Shown piece after piece: positions 6,274-6,669 of a stretch of DNA of 6,669 bases. Source of the stretch: Desulfonatronum sp. (GTDB taxonomy: Bacteria; Desulfobacterota; Desulfovibrionia; Desulfovibrionales; Desulfonatronaceae). Within the stretch, counting starts at the first letter, position 1. Every line of letters begins with the position of its first letter. The notes under the pieces are model-generated. The model saw only the letters and a list, made by a program, of their open reading frames with translations. It did no database searches and was not told the DNA's origin. The position numbers and the translations under genes were made by a program. The stretch lies in contig SKYX01000261.1 of assembly GCA_007127655.1 (NCBI GenBank), positions 1-6,669 of the forward strand. Reading direction: 5' to 3'.

Positions 6274-6522
6274 ATGGCCAAAAAGCGCACCCATCGCAAT
6301 CCACTCAAGGCCATTCGGGCCAAATGCCTGGAATGCTGTGGGGGGAGTCCCAAAGAAGTCCGGCTTTGCCCGGACGTGGCCTGCGCTCTGCACCCCTTCC
6401 GCTCCGGTACGACCCCCTTTCTCCGTCGCAAACGCAAGGCAAAAACGCTCCCCGCGACTTCCGAGGCGACCAAGGCCCCTCGGAAGTCGCGAGAAGTACA
6501 GCTCAGCCTGTTTCCGGACTGA
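6274..6522 (+). CDS. Cys-rich putative zinc-binding protein with C-terminal sliding-clamp motif
   Basis: 82 residues. The N-terminal half has the pattern NPLKAIRAKCLECCGG...EVRLC-x4-C...PFR. C18, C21 (or C22), C32 and C37 are placed as CX2C...CX4C to bind one zinc. As I recall, similar short proteins occur in prophages and in many anaerobes without a known function. The middle (44-73) is basic (FLRRKRKAK) and probably unstructured. The end, EVQLSLFPD, contains QLSLF at 76-80, matching the QL[SD]LF consensus by which proteins bind the bacterial DNA polymerase sliding clamp. This suggests, without proof, a role at replication or repair sites. There is no good Shine-Dalgarno before the ATG at 6274; with only 11 bases after the ettA stop, translation may depend on termination of ettA. 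A perfect inverted repeat lies within codons 60-73. Confidence 0.82.
   Translation: MAKKRTHRNPLKAIRAKCLECCGGSPKEVRLCPDVACALHPFRSGTTPFLRRKRKAKTLPATSEATKAPRKSREVQLSLFPD
6453..6491. repeat. Perfect 14-bp inverted repeat inside the Cys-rich gene
   Basis: CGCGACTTCCGAGG (6453-6466) and its exact reverse complement (6478-6491) flank an 11-base loop. The stem falls within the coding sequence (codons 60-73) and is not followed by a T run, so it is not an intrinsic terminator. It may be an inserted palindromic element or an RNA structure in the message. Confidence 0.85.
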
Positions 6523-6651
6523 GGCTTCTTGCCCTTTGGTGCCGTGCCCCCCTTGGTCGATATCCGCATGAGGGATGGCTCAGAATTGGTTGACATATCA
6601 GGGGATGGGTTCTGGAGTCGGTCGACAAATGACATTGCCTCCTCCCGTAGG
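6523..6651. other. Non-coding stretch after the Cys-rich gene
   Basis: I find no supported gene here. GCCGTGCCCC at 6541-6550 is the exact reverse complement of GGGGCACGGC at 6650-6659. A TTGACA at 6590-6595 lacks a matching -10 box. No terminator with a T tract is seen after the stop at 6522. Confidence 0.5.
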
Positions 6652-6669
6652 GGCACGGCGCGCCGTGCC
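6652..6669. repeat. Perfect 18-bp GC-rich palindrome at the window edge (REP-like)
   Basis: GGCACGGCGCGCCGTGCC is identical to its reverse complement. It is preceded by CCCGTAGG, so the true element may extend to a longer GTAGGGGCACGG...CCGTGCCCCTAC form beyond the window. Short GC-rich palindromes of this TAGGGGC type are often dispersed intergenic repeats; copy number cannot be judged from one window. Confidence 0.65.

Noticed and set aside
6568..6669. Plus-strand frame from the ATG at 6568, open to the window edge
   Set aside because: No Shine-Dalgarno, no recognisable sequence, and it would read through the terminal palindrome.

Overview
The window most likely comes from a sulfate-reducing Desulfovibrionales-type bacterium (formerly Deltaproteobacteria). 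This is inferred from moderately high GC with purine-rich Shine-Dalgarno sites, an M29 aminopeptidase, a LOG-family protein, an HU gene followed by a tiny membrane protein, an EttA-type ABC-F protein and a probable selenoprotein, a class common in that group. No rRNA or tRNA is present to confirm it.

Left part, minus strand (1-1926): a probable transcription unit runs leftwards from an M29 metallo-aminopeptidase (727-1926), through a 69-residue glutaredoxin-like protein (425-634), to prmA (start at 323, cut by the window edge). The small protein is the main discovery. A normal gene finder would break it at codon 12, a UGA. Reading UGA as selenocysteine gives a coherent thioredoxin-fold protein with Sec at position 12 (motif GUPYT). 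A second in-frame UGA follows at position 67, exactly two codons before a TAA stop (ending GGTUGV-stop). Each UGA is followed by a hairpin whose loop begins 19 nt downstream, as expected for a bacterial SECIS; the second hairpin lies in the 3' UTR. A strong intrinsic terminator separates the gene from prmA.

Middle part (1957-4376): a LOG-family Rossmann protein (2105-3010, plus) diverges from the aminopeptidase and converges on an unidentified 155-residue CXXC protein (3038-3505, minus). A 331-nt gap follows. It holds a likely 27-residue membrane microprotein (3664-3747) and a candidate promoter with a perfect palindrome in its spacer. An HU DNA-binding protein gene (3837-4109) and a 61-residue single-pass membrane protein gene (4130-4315) form a short operon closed by a textbook terminator.

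Right part (4377-6669): ettA (4577-6262) encodes a ribosome-associated ABC-F ATPase. Eleven bases later comes an 82-residue cysteine-rich protein (6274-6522) whose C-terminus carries QLSLF, a match to the sliding-clamp-binding consensus, and whose coding sequence contains a perfect 14-bp inverted repeat. The window ends inside or at a perfect 18-bp GC-rich palindrome, probably a dispersed REP-like repeat.

Apart from the selenoprotein, most genes are housekeeping: ribosome modification and translation control (prmA, ettA), peptide turnover, nucleotide metabolism and chromosome organisation.
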